Source: Butyrivibrio sp. Su6 (GTDB taxonomy: Bacteria; Bacillota; Clostridia; Lachnospirales; Lachnospiraceae). From it: DNA of 64,000 bases. The notes under the pieces are model-generated. The model made no database searches. It saw only the letters and a list, made by a program, of their open reading frames with translations, and was not told the DNA's origin. The translations under genes and the position numbers were made by a program. The DNA is taken from the NCBI RefSeq assembly GCF_900108105.1, contig NZ_FNUR01000011.1, forward strand, positions 85,906 to 149,905, read 5' to 3'. Below are positions 36,717 through 45,635 of this stretch, piece by piece (position 1 is the first letter of the stretch; the number at the start of each line of letters is the position of its first letter).

Positions 36717-38381
36717 TTAGAACTGGCTCCTCTTATTCCTTACAGTAATTGTATGATCAAATCCTGTGTAATCTGTGAAGTAGATTGTTGATGCACCTGC
36801 GTTTCTAAGCTCGGAATCTTCTTTACCCTCCATAAATCTGTGTGCGCCAAAAGCAGGTCCCACAATAAGAGTATCCTTGTGATTAGAAAGCTCTACATAA
36901 TCGTCTTTTACAGTAAGTGCTTCATTTCCTGTGAGATGGGTTGCGAGATGTCCATTTTCAAGGAATGTTGCCCCTGTAAATGAGAGCTCGATTCTCCAAG
37001 GTGCGCCCTCTACGCCGCTTGTCTTAACACGTACATCGATTCCGTCTTTATCTTTTGACTCTGTAACCCAAACGTCGATGTCCATGTCAGGCCCCATTTT
37101 CTTGTCTCTCTTGGAGTTATCCATTTCCCACCAGTCGCTGGTAGCAGGTCTTTTCTCATCTGTCCAGGGAAGGTAATACCAGCCATGCATTGTCTGGTGC
37201 AGGTGAACACCGCCCTCTATCTCTTCCATTGTGTCAGCCTTGAAAGCTCTGTGCTCGCAGAAGCTTCCTGCGACCTTCATCTCCATCTTTATTGATCCAT
37301 TATGGAAATAAAGGAAGTTAGACTTGCCGCTCATAGCTGTGTATGTATATCTTCCGGACTTATTTCTGGAAATTCCTGAATTCTTATAGAAAACATGGTA
37401 GTCAGGATTGCCATAAAGTCCCTCATGCTCTATTGTTCTCCACTCCGGATACCACATGAAGTAAATGAGACTGTCCGGAGCAAGCATATTTTTCTTTTGA
37501 CAAATATCGATGATAGTGTTGCACATTTCATAGAACTCAGGGATATTGTGGCGCTCTCCCATGAGCATGTATTCAGTGTAGTAATCTGTTGGATAGGAAA
37601 GTCTGTCCTTATCAAATCTTGTGGAGTTAGCTGTGTAAACTGATCCGTCCGGCTCCAAGTAATGAAGCATCATGTGAAGGTTTCTCACAGCATACTCCTC
37701 ATACTTTTTGTCGCCTGTTGCCTCTGCCAGAGTGATCATGGCATCGTTGTTGACACGGTTGTAGTTACCTGCTGACTTCTCAGCAAACTCGCCATCTTCG
37801 TTGCAGTCGATACCTTCAGCAAGATATTCATTTGCACGCTTTACCATATCATCATTATTGTAGATCTTTGCACACTCCATAAGGGTTGATGCGATTGCCC
37901 ATCTGTGGTTTGGCGTGTGGAAGCCGCCTGTCACTATGCCCTTTGCAGCCTTTTCAATAATTTCATTTATAGTGTCGAAGATTTCCTGCTCTTCTTTTGT
38001 CTTATTATCGCCAACGATATCCCTCAGATAAAAGAAAAATGGCATAAGCTTCTTTATGGAAAAAGCTGTATCAGGTGCAGAGTTGAAATTACATGTAACA
38101 TAATCATAAAGACCTGTATCATGCTGCATTTTTTTAGCAAAGCCAAGTCCCAATCTGATTCTGTTCAAAAGAGCTTCATCTCTGTATAAAGAGCTGTCGC
38201 TGTTACAGTAAAGAGCAATCATAGATGCTGTTCTGTAAATTGTGTATTTTGCATCCAGGATATGATTGTCATCCAAAAAAGCTCCTACATTAGGATTTTT
38301 CTCATCCATGATCTGCTGGCGCATTGACTCATAAACCAGCTCCTCTGTATCCTTTAAAATTATCTGATAGTGTTTTTCCAT
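36717..38381 (-). CDS. Unclassified protein, possible toroid-fold polysaccharide lyase or hydrolase
   Basis: I cannot assign this 554-residue protein to a family with certainty. The N-terminal 330 residues look helical and repetitive (GFHTPNHRWAIASTLMECAK, GEFAEKSAGNYNRVNNDAMI, YAVRNLHMMLHYLEPDGSVY), as in (alpha/alpha)6 toroids of heparinase-like lyases. The C-terminal 220 residues look like a beta-sandwich (FLYFHNGSIKMEMKVAGSF, HLHQTMHGWYYLPW). No signal peptide is present, so it would act in the cytoplasm. It lies behind a GH105-type hydrolase and a ROK kinase, so a uronate-containing oligosaccharide is a reasonable guess for its substrate. Confidence 0.6.
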   Translation of the reverse strand: MEKHYQIILKDTEELVYESMRQQIMDEKNPNVGAFLDDNHILDAKYTIYRTASMIALYCNSDSSLYRDEALLNRIRLGLGFAKKMQHDTGLYDYVTCNFNSAPDTAFSIKKLMPFFFYLRDIVGDNKTKEEQEIFDTINEIIEKAAKGIVTGGFHTPNHRWAIASTLMECAKIYNNDDMVKRANEYLAEGIDCNEDGEFAEKSAGNYNRVNNDAMITLAEATGDKKYEEYAVRNLHMMLHYLEPDGSVYTANSTRFDKDRLSYPTDYYTEYMLMGERHNIPEFYEMCNTIIDICQKKNMLAPDSLIYFMWYPEWRTIEHEGLYGNPDYHVFYKNSGISRNKSGRYTYTAMSGKSNFLYFHNGSIKMEMKVAGSFCEHRAFKADTMEEIEGGVHLHQTMHGWYYLPWTDEKRPATSDWWEMDNSKRDKKMGPDMDIDVWVTESKDKDGIDVRVKTSGVEGAPWRIELSFTGATFLENGHLATHLTGNEALTVKDDYVELSNHKDTLIVGPAFGAHRFMEGKEDSELRNAGASTIYFTDYTGFDHTITVRNKRSQF

Positions 38382-38447
38382 AATATGCCTCCAACTGCAA
38401 ATTATTCATATCTTATGTAAACATCTTTAAGTACATGCTTTAGTAGT

Positions 38448-39431
38448 TTATCCTCTGTCGATCAGCGCTGCACCGATAATACCTACATCTCCGGCATCGC
38501 TTATTCCATGCGCAAGCATTATCTCTGTGTTCTTTTCACTGGTTCTGGAATATATTCCTTTTGCAACCTTCTTTTTAAGATCATCCAGGAAAAGATCTGC
38601 TGCCCTTGTTATACCGCCGCTTAAAACAAGCACATCCGGCTGAAGGATGTTGATAAGATTTGTTATTCCCTCAGACAGATATGTAGTAAATCCATCAAGA
38701 ACCTCCAATGCAAGCCTGTCTTTGCGTCTTACCGCTTCAAAGAATATCTCGCCATCTGCATTTTCTGCTTTTCCACAAAGCTGCCACAGCAGAGACTCCT
38801 TATCCACATCTTTTTCCATTGCTTCTTTTGCCTGGTTCATAAGTGCCGTAGCAGAAGCATAGTCCTCAAAACAGCCCTTCCTTCCGCAGTTGCAATTGAC
38901 GCCGTCAAGGTTAATTGTCATATGGCCAAACTCTGCTGCCGCAAAATTGACACCTCTAAGCAGCTTCCTGTTAATGATGATTCCTCCGCCTATTCCGGTT
39001 CCAAGAGTTACCATCATGAAATTGTCCACATCGTAGCCGCCGGTGATGTACTCACCAATTGCAGCCGCATTAGCATCATTGTCAAAAAATGTCCTGCTGC
39101 CCAGATTCTCTCCCAAAGCTTCTTTTAGCTTAGGTAAAAAAGGAACCTCTTCAAAGCCAAGATTATTGGCATACATGATCCTGCCTGTGGTCAGCTCCGC
39201 TGTTCCCGGAACGCCCACGCCAATGGCTTCTATATCTGACTCCGACAAGTCCTTATCCACGAGGATCTTCTTTATAGTCAGTGCAATGGCATCTATCATC
39301 TGCTCCGGCTCACTTGCCTCAGATGTTTTTATGGATGTCTTAACAACTATGTTGTAAGCCTCATCGACTAGTCCTATTGCAATATTTGTTCCGCCAACAT
39401 CTACGCCTATTCTAAACATATCTTTTCCCAT
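38448..39431 (-). CDS. ROK-family sugar kinase (glucokinase-like)
   Basis: The N-terminal DVGGTNIAIGLVD binds ATP phosphate. TLGTGIGGGIIINRKLLRG and EFGHMTINLDG are ROK signatures. The zinc site is CNCGRKGCFE. The 327 residues fit glucokinases of Firmicutes rather than ROK repressors, as no N-terminal helix-turn-helix is present. It lies between the GH105 gene and the unclassified 554-residue gene, so it probably phosphorylates a hexose released by that pathway; glucose is the default guess. Confidence 0.9.
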   Translation of the reverse strand: MGKDMFRIGVDVGGTNIAIGLVDEAYNIVVKTSIKTSEASEPEQMIDAIALTIKKILVDKDLSESDIEAIGVGVPGTAELTTGRIMYANNLGFEEVPFLPKLKEALGENLGSRTFFDNDANAAAIGEYITGGYDVDNFMMVTLGTGIGGGIIINRKLLRGVNFAAAEFGHMTINLDGVNCNCGRKGCFEDYASATALMNQAKEAMEKDVDKESLLWQLCGKAENADGEIFFEAVRRKDRLALEVLDGFTTYLSEGITNLINILQPDVLVLSGGITRAADLFLDDLKKKVAKGIYSRTSEKNTEIMLAHGISDAGDVGIIGAALIDRG

Positions 39432-39447
39432 ATCTCTTCCAGTATTA

Positions 39448-40539
39448 TCAAGCTTTCAACACCTCTAAAAGAAACAGCATTGCCAGGGCCTGTCCATAAG
39501 GCATTGGCTTGATCTCAATCTGCTTGTAGAAATCCTTGGATTCACGTCCCATTGGTGTTCCGTAAGAAACCTGATTAACAGTGCCGTCATCTGCGATATT
39601 TGCAAGTACTGGATCAAGTGCCTTAAGTGCAACCTCTTTGTACTTTGGATCAATAAGTCCCATTCTCACTGCCTTTAATATACCATAGGCAAATCCGCAT
39701 GTAGCGCTGGTCTCCACATAAGAAGTCGCATCATCTACAAGTGTGTGCCACATTCCACTTTCATCCTGATACTTCTCAAGTGCCTCAACCTGAGCATTAA
39801 GCGCTTCTATCAAAAATCTTCTGTCTGCACCTTCAACTTTGGCAATTGACAGATACTCGGGCACTGCCATTGTAAACCAGCAGTTTCCACGACCCCAGAG
39901 AGCTTCTGCGAAGTTGTGATTTCCTTTAAAGGTCCATCCATGGAACAAAAGACCTGTCTTATGATCTACAAGATATTTGATATGTAAAAGGAACTGATAT
40001 CTGGCTTCCTGTCTGTATTCGTCGTTATCTTCTATTTCTCCCATGCTGGCAAGAAACATTACTGTCATGAAAAGAGTATCATCCCAGAGCTCCTGATCAT
40101 TTTCGCTATCTGAAGTTCTGTGAGTAAAACCACCTTCTTTAGTTCTTACAAAGTCCTTCATTATTGCTTCTGCCCACTCATGACATACTTTTCTGTACGT
40201 AGGATTCTCTTTTTCCTTGAGGATAAAAGATAAAGGAAGGAGAGGAGCTGTTGTATTTATGTTTTTTGCAGGAAGGCCAAGAGAAATCTCTTTTTCATAA
40301 AACTGGTTAAGAAATGCAAGATACTCCTCTTTTCCTGTTTCTTCGTACATCTGTAAGAGGCCATAAAGTCCGACGCCCTGAGTCCACTCCCAGTGCTGAT
40401 ATCTTGACACATCATCTCCTGCCAGATTCTTTGACTTCATATTTTCCAAAAAGTATTCATCATCCTCGTAAAGGAATTTCTGGAAACTGTCTGCCAGAAT
40501 TTTTAATGTGCTTTCAATCTTTTCATTATCGACTTTCAT
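39448..40539 (-). CDS. GH105/GH88-type unsaturated glucuronyl or rhamnogalacturonyl hydrolase
   Basis: The (alpha/alpha)6-barrel enzyme of 363 residues resembles YteR/YesR. Motifs are WEWTQGVGLYGL near 50-61, LWDDTLFMTV with the likely catalytic Asp154, FHGWTFKGNHNFAEALWGRGNCW, and MPYGQALAM near the C-terminus. This family hydrates unsaturated uronyl ends left by polysaccharide lyases on pectin fragments or glycosaminoglycans. No signal peptide is seen, so it acts on imported oligosaccharides. It is the first gene of the operon and is divergent from the AraC-type regulator with only 35 bp between the starts. Confidence 0.9.
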   Translation of the reverse strand: MKVDNEKIESTLKILADSFQKFLYEDDEYFLENMKSKNLAGDDVSRYQHWEWTQGVGLYGLLQMYEETGKEEYLAFLNQFYEKEISLGLPAKNINTTAPLLPLSFILKEKENPTYRKVCHEWAEAIMKDFVRTKEGGFTHRTSDSENDQELWDDTLFMTVMFLASMGEIEDNDEYRQEARYQFLLHIKYLVDHKTGLLFHGWTFKGNHNFAEALWGRGNCWFTMAVPEYLSIAKVEGADRRFLIEALNAQVEALEKYQDESGMWHTLVDDATSYVETSATCGFAYGILKAVRMGLIDPKYKEVALKALDPVLANIADDGTVNQVSYGTPMGRESKDFYKQIEIKPMPYGQALAMLFLLEVLKA

Positions 40540-40574
40540 TTGATACCTCTTTCTTTTTCATATATACTATTCTC

Positions 40575-41477
40575 ATGCTTATAAATGACAGTGTTTATTA
40601 CGAAGACAACCACTATATAATTATCAACAACATCCCTAACAATATTTTTTACTATATTGATTATGATAAAAGAGATGCCTCTATAAACATGGAGTTCCAG
40701 CATCTCCATCCATATTATGAGATGTTGATCCTTCTTGCGCCGAATGCTACTCATCTTATTGAAGGTGTTCCCTACAATATTCACATGGGTGACATTGTTC
40801 TTTTGGCGCCTTCTGTCATGCATAAATCTGTTTATTACAAGGGCGAACCCAGCAAAAGAATCATCATTGACTTCATGTATGAGCTGAACAGCCCTGAAAC
40901 AGCTGATGCCTACGCTGAAATACTTCAGCCTTTCAAAAGTGAGGTCCCGATTTTCAGGTTTGATCTTGAGGACCGCCAGAAACTTATTGATATCCTCAAC
41001 TCACTTTTTATCTTTTCAAAAGAGCATCAGTACTATGGCAACCCTGCCGATGAATTTTACATTCATACCAAGTTCCAGGAGTTTTTGTACACGCTTTACA
41101 GTCTGAAGGATAAAAATCTCTACACCAACGACCAGAGCTATAACTCTATAGAGCAGAAAATGTATGAAGTTTCATCATATATACACGCTCATTACAATGA
41201 AGATATTTCTCTTAATACCCTTTCAGAGCAGTTCTTCGTGAGCCCAAGTTACCTGTCCCGTGTATTTAAGCAGGTTACCGGATTTAATCTGTCCAACTAC
41301 ATCCAGCTCACCAGGATAAAGAACGCTCAATATCGTCTGGTTTCATCAAACGATAAGATTTCAGTTATTTCTGAAGAATGCGGTTTCGCTTCGTTTTCTC
41401 AGTTCAACCGCATCTTCAATAAAGTAGCAGGAACTTCGCCAAGGCAGTATAGGCAAACTGCTATCACCCGCAAATAA
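40575..41477 (+). CDS. AraC-family transcriptional regulator with cupin sensor domain
   Basis: The N-terminal half is a cupin-type ligand-binding domain (HPYYEMLILLAPNATHLIEGVPYNI, then GDIVLLAPSVMHKS). The C-terminal 100 residues carry two helix-turn-helix motifs (ISLNTLSEQFFVSPSYLSRVFKQVTG and KISVISEECGFASFSQFNRIFNKVAGTSPRQYR). The frame is open upstream but runs antisense through the GH105 gene, so I chose the ATG at 40575 (300 residues). No good ribosome site is visible. Its divergent position implies control of the GH105 operon and perhaps of the convergent metallohydrolase gene. Confidence 0.9.
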   Translation: MLINDSVYYEDNHYIIINNIPNNIFYYIDYDKRDASINMEFQHLHPYYEMLILLAPNATHLIEGVPYNIHMGDIVLLAPSVMHKSVYYKGEPSKRIIIDFMYELNSPETADAYAEILQPFKSEVPIFRFDLEDRQKLIDILNSLFIFSKEHQYYGNPADEFYIHTKFQEFLYTLYSLKDKNLYTNDQSYNSIEQKMYEVSSYIHAHYNEDISLNTLSEQFFVSPSYLSRVFKQVTGFNLSNYIQLTRIKNAQYRLVSSNDKISVISEECGFASFSQFNRIFNKVAGTSPRQYRQTAITRK

Positions 41478-41501
41478 ATGCAGGTGTTACATTTATTTCA
41501 A

Positions 41502-43190
41502 TCATCCACAAATCACAGGATTTGAAATAGCAAGGTTTGTACAATCACTCTTTGCTATGAAATATACAAAACGGTCTCCTTTTATGGTCTGTTCTATTTT
41601 CTGGCTGTAATCGTAGAAGCCGTTTTCTTTTTTTGCATCAAGCTCTATTTCTTTTAGCAGGCCATTCTCAGAATGAACTTCCAATTTTGTAAGTTCTCTG
41701 TTTGATAAAAGCTTTAGGTCTATATGGAGCTCTTTTTCACCGCAGAGCTTCTCACCTGGAAGCTTGCCATTAACAGTCGGAATAAGTATTGGTCCGTTAG
41801 TTAAGAAGCTGTGTCCACTCTTTAGAGTCTGCAAAAGATTTTTCTGCTCCCTGTCTTCTCCGGCATGAATGTAAGTTCTGACGCCGCCACTTGTAAGACA
41901 GGTCTCAGCCCATTTCTCAAGTATTGGTAAAAGACTCTCACATATAAGCTCAAATACATGAACTTCTTCAGGATACTTTTCTTCCAGTTCTGACTTGTTT
42001 TCTTTTATCAGATCATAAGTATCGAGGATGTTGTCATAGAGCACGTGATAATCGTCTGCAGCAATATTGTGGGTATCACTTCCTGTTGTTGCCGGAAGGA
42101 AAAGACCTTTTCTAAGACATTTTAGCCACAGCTCATATGCCGCATAGTCTGTGCTTCCCATCATCATTGGGGCTGAGCCGTTCCATATCTCCATGGTCTC
42201 AAAGATGTCCAACATATCCTCAAAATCAGGATTCCAGGAGATTGATCGCTGAAGGTCCCTTGGGTGGTTTATCTGTGGAAGGCCGCCGTTTGCCTTGATC
42301 TCATCTGTGATTCTCACAAACTCGGCTCTTAAATACTCATCTGTTCTGTGCTCGTCATCAGGAATTCTGTATATTACATCTTTCTCAACGCCCATCTGCA
42401 TAACATGGCCATTGGATGTGGAAATTTCTTTTGACACTATAGGTGTAAAATCATCTCTCTTGCAGGCTCTCCAATAATCATGGTTGAGCACGTTATGATG
42501 ATCAGAAAGCGCTCCGTACCTTAGTCCCATGGCCATCATGGAATTAGCAACTTCCTTAGGAGATTCAACCACATCATCATCACCGCCAAACACAGGGCTT
42601 GAATAAATGCAGTGGTGGTGGAGATCTCCGGCGATCCATCCATCATCTGAAAGATCAATGAAGTGGTTTAATTCGTACTGTCTTTTTTCATATTTATTTT
42701 CTGTTACTTCCAAAGAGTCTGTGATGATCTCATACTCACTTCCCTTGGAAATCTCTACTACGTATTGTCCAACAGGGAGCTTTCTTGAAAGGCATCCGTC
42801 AAAGCCTGTTATATCGCGGATCATAGTTATCTTACCGTTCACTCTGTTGAAGTTTTCCGGCGTTTCGCCCGGCAGTAGTTTAAAGAGCTTTACCTGGGCG
42901 GGAGTTCCCTGGCCGTGGCATTTCGTTTCTATATAAATGCTTCCAAGAGCTCCATTTTTATCTACAATTCCGTTGTTATGAAATCTGTTTCTATCATTTG
43001 TCCCCGGATAATCTACTTCATTTACTCTTTTACTTCCTTTAAGTTTGTAGTTTTCCAGTGCATATTTTGTAAATGAAAGTAGCCTGTCTGCATCCATCCT
43101 GGATGCTACCGCATCTTCTTTGCCGTCTTCTTTTAATTTCCCCTGCAACAGCCCAATGGCTATTGATAAAAACTTTGTTTCTTTACTCAT
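41502..43190 (-). CDS. CehA/McbA-type PHP-fold metallohydrolase
   Basis: The 562-residue protein has a PHP domain: DLHHHCIYSS (metal-binding His cluster), LSDHHNVLNHDY, INHPRD and a late GSDTHN. These four elements match the PHP order. An N-terminal region of about 180 residues looks like a beta-rich domain and the C-terminus like another beta-sandwich, as in CehA/McbA proteins. Known members are phosphoesterases or carbamate hydrolases; the substrate here is unknown. No signal peptide is seen. It ends convergent to the AraC gene, has a GAGGAGAGGAG site and is preceded by copy 2 of the structured leader. Confidence 0.8.
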   Translation of the reverse strand: MSKETKFLSIAIGLLQGKLKEDGKEDAVASRMDADRLLSFTKYALENYKLKGSKRVNEVDYPGTNDRNRFHNNGIVDKNGALGSIYIETKCHGQGTPAQVKLFKLLPGETPENFNRVNGKITMIRDITGFDGCLSRKLPVGQYVVEISKGSEYEIITDSLEVTENKYEKRQYELNHFIDLSDDGWIAGDLHHHCIYSSPVFGGDDDVVESPKEVANSMMAMGLRYGALSDHHNVLNHDYWRACKRDDFTPIVSKEISTSNGHVMQMGVEKDVIYRIPDDEHRTDEYLRAEFVRITDEIKANGGLPQINHPRDLQRSISWNPDFEDMLDIFETMEIWNGSAPMMMGSTDYAAYELWLKCLRKGLFLPATTGSDTHNIAADDYHVLYDNILDTYDLIKENKSELEEKYPEEVHVFELICESLLPILEKWAETCLTSGGVRTYIHAGEDREQKNLLQTLKSGHSFLTNGPILIPTVNGKLPGEKLCGEKELHIDLKLLSNRELTKLEVHSENGLLKEIELDAKKENGFYDYSQKIEQTIKGDRFVYFIAKSDCTNLAISNPVICG

Positions 43191-43220
43191 GATTGCTCCT
43201 CTCCTCGGTAACTACAAAAT

Positions 43221-43460
43221 AATGGCACGAATTGCTCCGTTGCTCGCAACTCTCGCAATTCTAGAACATTCGGAATTCGCACAATAGTGCTTCTTCCTCA
43301 TATTCTTCGGGTTTCAAAGCCATAATACTTATCATGCTAGCATGAACGTATTATGTCCTTTCTCCCCTGCCATTAAAAAATGTATGACATAGAGCATAAT
43401 CATATCTCCATATCATACATTTTATTTTCATAATCGTGCATTATCTACGCGGTTTTTATG
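43221..43460 (-). ncRNA. Structured leader element, copy 2 (upstream of metallohydrolase gene)
   Basis: In plus-strand coordinates the closing stem is AATGGCA (43221-43227) with TGCCATT (43368-43374). The inner hairpins are 43229-43261 (GAATTGC, GTTGC and complements), 43272-43297 (GGAA/TTCC with inner GCAC/GTGC) and 43321-43355 (CATAATAC, CATGC and complements). The terminator-like hairpin is TGTATGA/TCATACA (43381-43419). The block 43438-43460 is identical to 33788-33810. Compared with copy 1, the closing stem has A-T replaced by G-C and the third hairpin has G-C replaced by A-T, both with pairing kept. The 3' edge on the minus strand lies only about 20 nt from the ribosome site. Confidence 0.7.
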
Positions 43461-43471
43461 TTATCTATTTA

Positions 43472-43488
43472 AAAAGATTGCATTTTTT
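43472..43488 (-). promoter_or_regulatory. Recurrent AAAAAATGCAATCTTTT motif, site 4
   Basis: One base different from sites 1 and 3; it lies next to the conserved block of structured element copy 2, as site 3 lies next to copy 1. A shorter relative (AAAAAATGCAATTG) is at 43541-43554. Confidence 0.4.
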
Positions 43489-43564
43489 GTTGTTGTTCTT
43501 ATGACCAGCTTTCACCACAAAGGACAATATTTGCAATCATCAATTGCATTTTTTCGTCCTGTCA

Positions 43565-44317
43565 TTATACCTGAAAATCCCCGAAAACACTGGTCAATGG
43601 AGTTGTCTTGTAGGCATTTAACAAAGCTGCAGCATATTCGCTCTGTGAAAGAGTCGTTCCTGCTGCCCCTAAAGTGTTCGCTGTAAGAGAATTGGAATTT
43701 AAATCTGCAAGAGTGAGGTCACCGGAACTACTTGTACTGCTTTCGGAAGTCCCGCTTATAAGCGTGTTTTGCAGAAGATTTCCTGAAAAGTATGCGGACT
43801 GCGCCAGTTCTTTTAACGCATTCTGAGAAAGAATCCCGTTATATGCGTTCGAGTTGGCTGTTGAATCCCCATCAGTTGAAGTTGACGAGGACTGTGTTTC
43901 TTCAACGGCTGAAATTGCAATCCCACTAAGGTCTGCCCCGTGTTCTGCCATATTCTGTAGTATTTCAGCCTTAACATCCACTGTGTGGGAAGCGATGTTT
44001 TTGGTAATTTCAGATCGAACATCGACACTTCGGCTTGCTATGTTATTCAGAATTGTCGTTTCAAGATCCATGTCAGTAAAAACTGAGTTTATTTTGTCAG
44101 TCAAGGCATCCTGAGTTGCTGCTGCACTGACTTCTGCATCTTCTGCCACTGAAGACTCACTGCTATCCTCGGCAGCCTTATTCAGATATTTTTGGAAAGC
44201 GGAAACGCCACTAGAATCTGTGGTATTAGAATCTTCAGATGTAGCCTTAGCTACATCTGAAATAGAATACAAATAATTATTTACCGCACTTACAATCCCC
44301 GAAATGCTCAGTGCCAT
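43565..44317 (-). CDS. Ser/Thr-rich protein with three tandem 15-residue repeats, unknown role
   Basis: I do not recognise this 250-residue protein. It has no membrane segment and no cleavable signal peptide. The middle contains three consecutive 15-residue units: ILNNIASRSVDVRSE, ITKNIASHTVDVKAE, ILQNMAEHGADLSGI, which look like amphipathic helices. Ser/Thr/Asp-rich low-complexity stretches lie on both sides. The start at 44317 is preferred over the ATG two codons upstream because GGGGAG is seven nucleotides away. A good promoter lies upstream. It could be a structural or secreted protein using a non-classical route, but nothing in the sequence proves that. Confidence 0.75.
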   Translation of the reverse strand: MALSISGIVSAVNNYLYSISDVAKATSEDSNTTDSSGVSAFQKYLNKAAEDSSESSVAEDAEVSAAATQDALTDKINSVFTDMDLETTILNNIASRSVDVRSEITKNIASHTVDVKAEILQNMAEHGADLSGIAISAVEETQSSSTSTDGDSTANSNAYNGILSQNALKELAQSAYFSGNLLQNTLISGTSESSTSSSGDLTLADLNSNSLTANTLGAAGTTLSQSEYAAALLNAYKTTPLTSVFGDFQV

Positions 44318-44380
44318 GATCATTCTCCCCAGAAATCCTCATAATACTTTTTTATAAATATTCGCCGTTTCTATAATTAC

Positions 44381-44413
44381 ATTATATAGTCAATAATTGT
44401 TTTGTAAAACAAT
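44381..44413 (-). promoter_or_regulatory. Sigma-A promoter with overlapping palindrome
   Basis: On the minus strand TTTACA (complement of 44403-44408) is 16 bp from TATAAT (complement of 44381-44386), about 65 bp upstream of the 250-residue gene. ATTGTTTTGTAAAACAAT at 44396-44413 is a perfect 8-bp inverted repeat around GT covering the -35 box, as expected for a repressor site. Confidence 0.6.
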
Positions 44414-44472
44414 ATATTGTTTGTATTTGAAAAAATGATCATTTTGCTGATAACATATTTAAATTATTACCT

Positions 44473-45462
44473 TTAGAACCTTCCGGGATAGCCAATTTCC
44501 TGGGCTCTTTCGTTAAGAACCGCGTTTATTCCATCAGGATCATATGTTAAGAATCCCTCGTCCTTGAATCTGGTTCCCAGTTCAGCTATATCAGCTTTGC
44601 CATCATCAGTCTCCACTGCATTGAAGCTGTCATCAAAGGTATAAAATGAATAGAAATAATTTCTCGCATTGTAATCCTGCTCAAAGTAAAATTCGAGAAC
44701 AGCCATATGCTCGGCATCTATTCCTTCTGTGGAAATCGAAGTTACTGAATCACCCTTATAAATGTCATATGTTTCCATCAAAGAAAGTGTTTCTGACACA
44801 CCATAAAAGAATTTGTATTCTCCGCTTGCGTCTACGTAAGCATAATCCACATCATGGATATTAGCAGCTGATGCTCCGCCGCTCTCAATTGTTCCATCGG
44901 CGTTAACTGTTACGTATGATCTTTCTGTAGTACTTTGGTCATAGCAAATAACAAATTCATCATTTATTTTTTTGATTATCATATCAAGGCCAAATCCTGC
45001 GCTAAGCTGAGCCTCAACAAGAAGTTCTTCCTCTCCGTCACTTCCGCAATCCACCTTTGAATATGTGATTTCAGCATCCTGCTGAAAATCTTCAATCTTC
45101 TTTAAAGCATCACATATTTCGTTAACGGTATAACTTTCACCAACTGTGAGTACCTGTGACAGCTCAAAATATCCCGGAACATCGCCTTTTCCGGTATATT
45201 TTACTTTGGCTGTGCCATTTTCTACATCGGAATAAGTCTTCCCATCTGAATTTTCTACTGCATTTCCTGTTCCATTCTCCGCGGTGCTTTCTGATGCAGC
45301 TTCTGTTGTTTTTCCTGTGGTGTTCTCCACCTTACTTTCTGCTGGAGTATCAATTGAGCTCCATGTCGCGTTCTCCGCATCATTCGCTCCACATCCAGCC
45401 ATTACCATTGCAGCAGCAACCGCCGCTACAGCGATTCCCGCCATTCTCTGATTTCTTTTCAT
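44473..45462 (-). CDS. Predicted lipoprotein of unknown function
   Basis: The first 24 residues form a lipoprotein signal peptide (VAAVAAAMVMAG, then Cys24). A low-complexity Thr/Glu/Asn/Ser linker of about 70 residues follows, then a domain of about 230 residues (YTVNEICDALKKIEDFQQDAEITYS..., GEEELLVEAQLSAGFGLDMI). I do not recognise the domain; the pattern suggests a surface-exposed folded domain on a flexible tether. AGGAGG precedes the ATG. It is transcribed away from the GH38 gene and is probably an independent unit. Confidence 0.85.
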   Translation of the reverse strand: MKRNQRMAGIAVAAVAAAMVMAGCGANDAENATWSSIDTPAESKVENTTGKTTEAASESTAENGTGNAVENSDGKTYSDVENGTAKVKYTGKGDVPGYFELSQVLTVGESYTVNEICDALKKIEDFQQDAEITYSKVDCGSDGEEELLVEAQLSAGFGLDMIIKKINDEFVICYDQSTTERSYVTVNADGTIESGGASAANIHDVDYAYVDASGEYKFFYGVSETLSLMETYDIYKGDSVTSISTEGIDAEHMAVLEFYFEQDYNARNYFYSFYTFDDSFNAVETDDGKADIAELGTRFKDEGFLTYDPDGINAVLNERAQEIGYPGRF

Positions 45463-45488
45463 AACATCCTCCTCATAATTTTATCTAT

Positions 45489-45519
45489 CTTGAAATGCCT
45501 CATTTAAGGCATCTTCAAG
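45489..45519 (-). terminator. Hairpin between the GH38 and lipoprotein genes
   Basis: CTTGAA (45489-45494) pairs with TTCAAG (45514-45519), and TGCCT (45496-45500) with AGGCA (45507-45511). It is only 27 bp upstream of the lipoprotein start and lacks a clear T-run, so it could be a weak terminator for GH38 or a leader hairpin. Confidence 0.4.
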
Positions 45520-45635
45520 TCAAACTGGTGTTTCCATTCCTCATAGCGAAGAACCTGCATACATACATTATATTCTACCTGTGAAAAAAAGCATATGCAA
45601 GAACTGCTAAGCCATCCCCAAGGGACCAAAAAGGG

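Larger units (their letters stand above)
43191..43564. other. 374-bp intergenic region upstream of the metallohydrolase gene
   Basis: No gene is supported. It is mostly filled by copy 2 of the structured element (43221-43460), followed by two TTGCATTTTTT motifs (43472-43488 and 43541-43554), the second touching the stop of the Ser-rich protein gene. Confidence 0.7.

Noticed and set aside
40314..40574. Extended N-terminus for the AraC regulator
   Set aside because: The extension is antisense to the GH105 coding region, lacks a ribosome site and has no resemblance to the family; the protein starts naturally at 40575.
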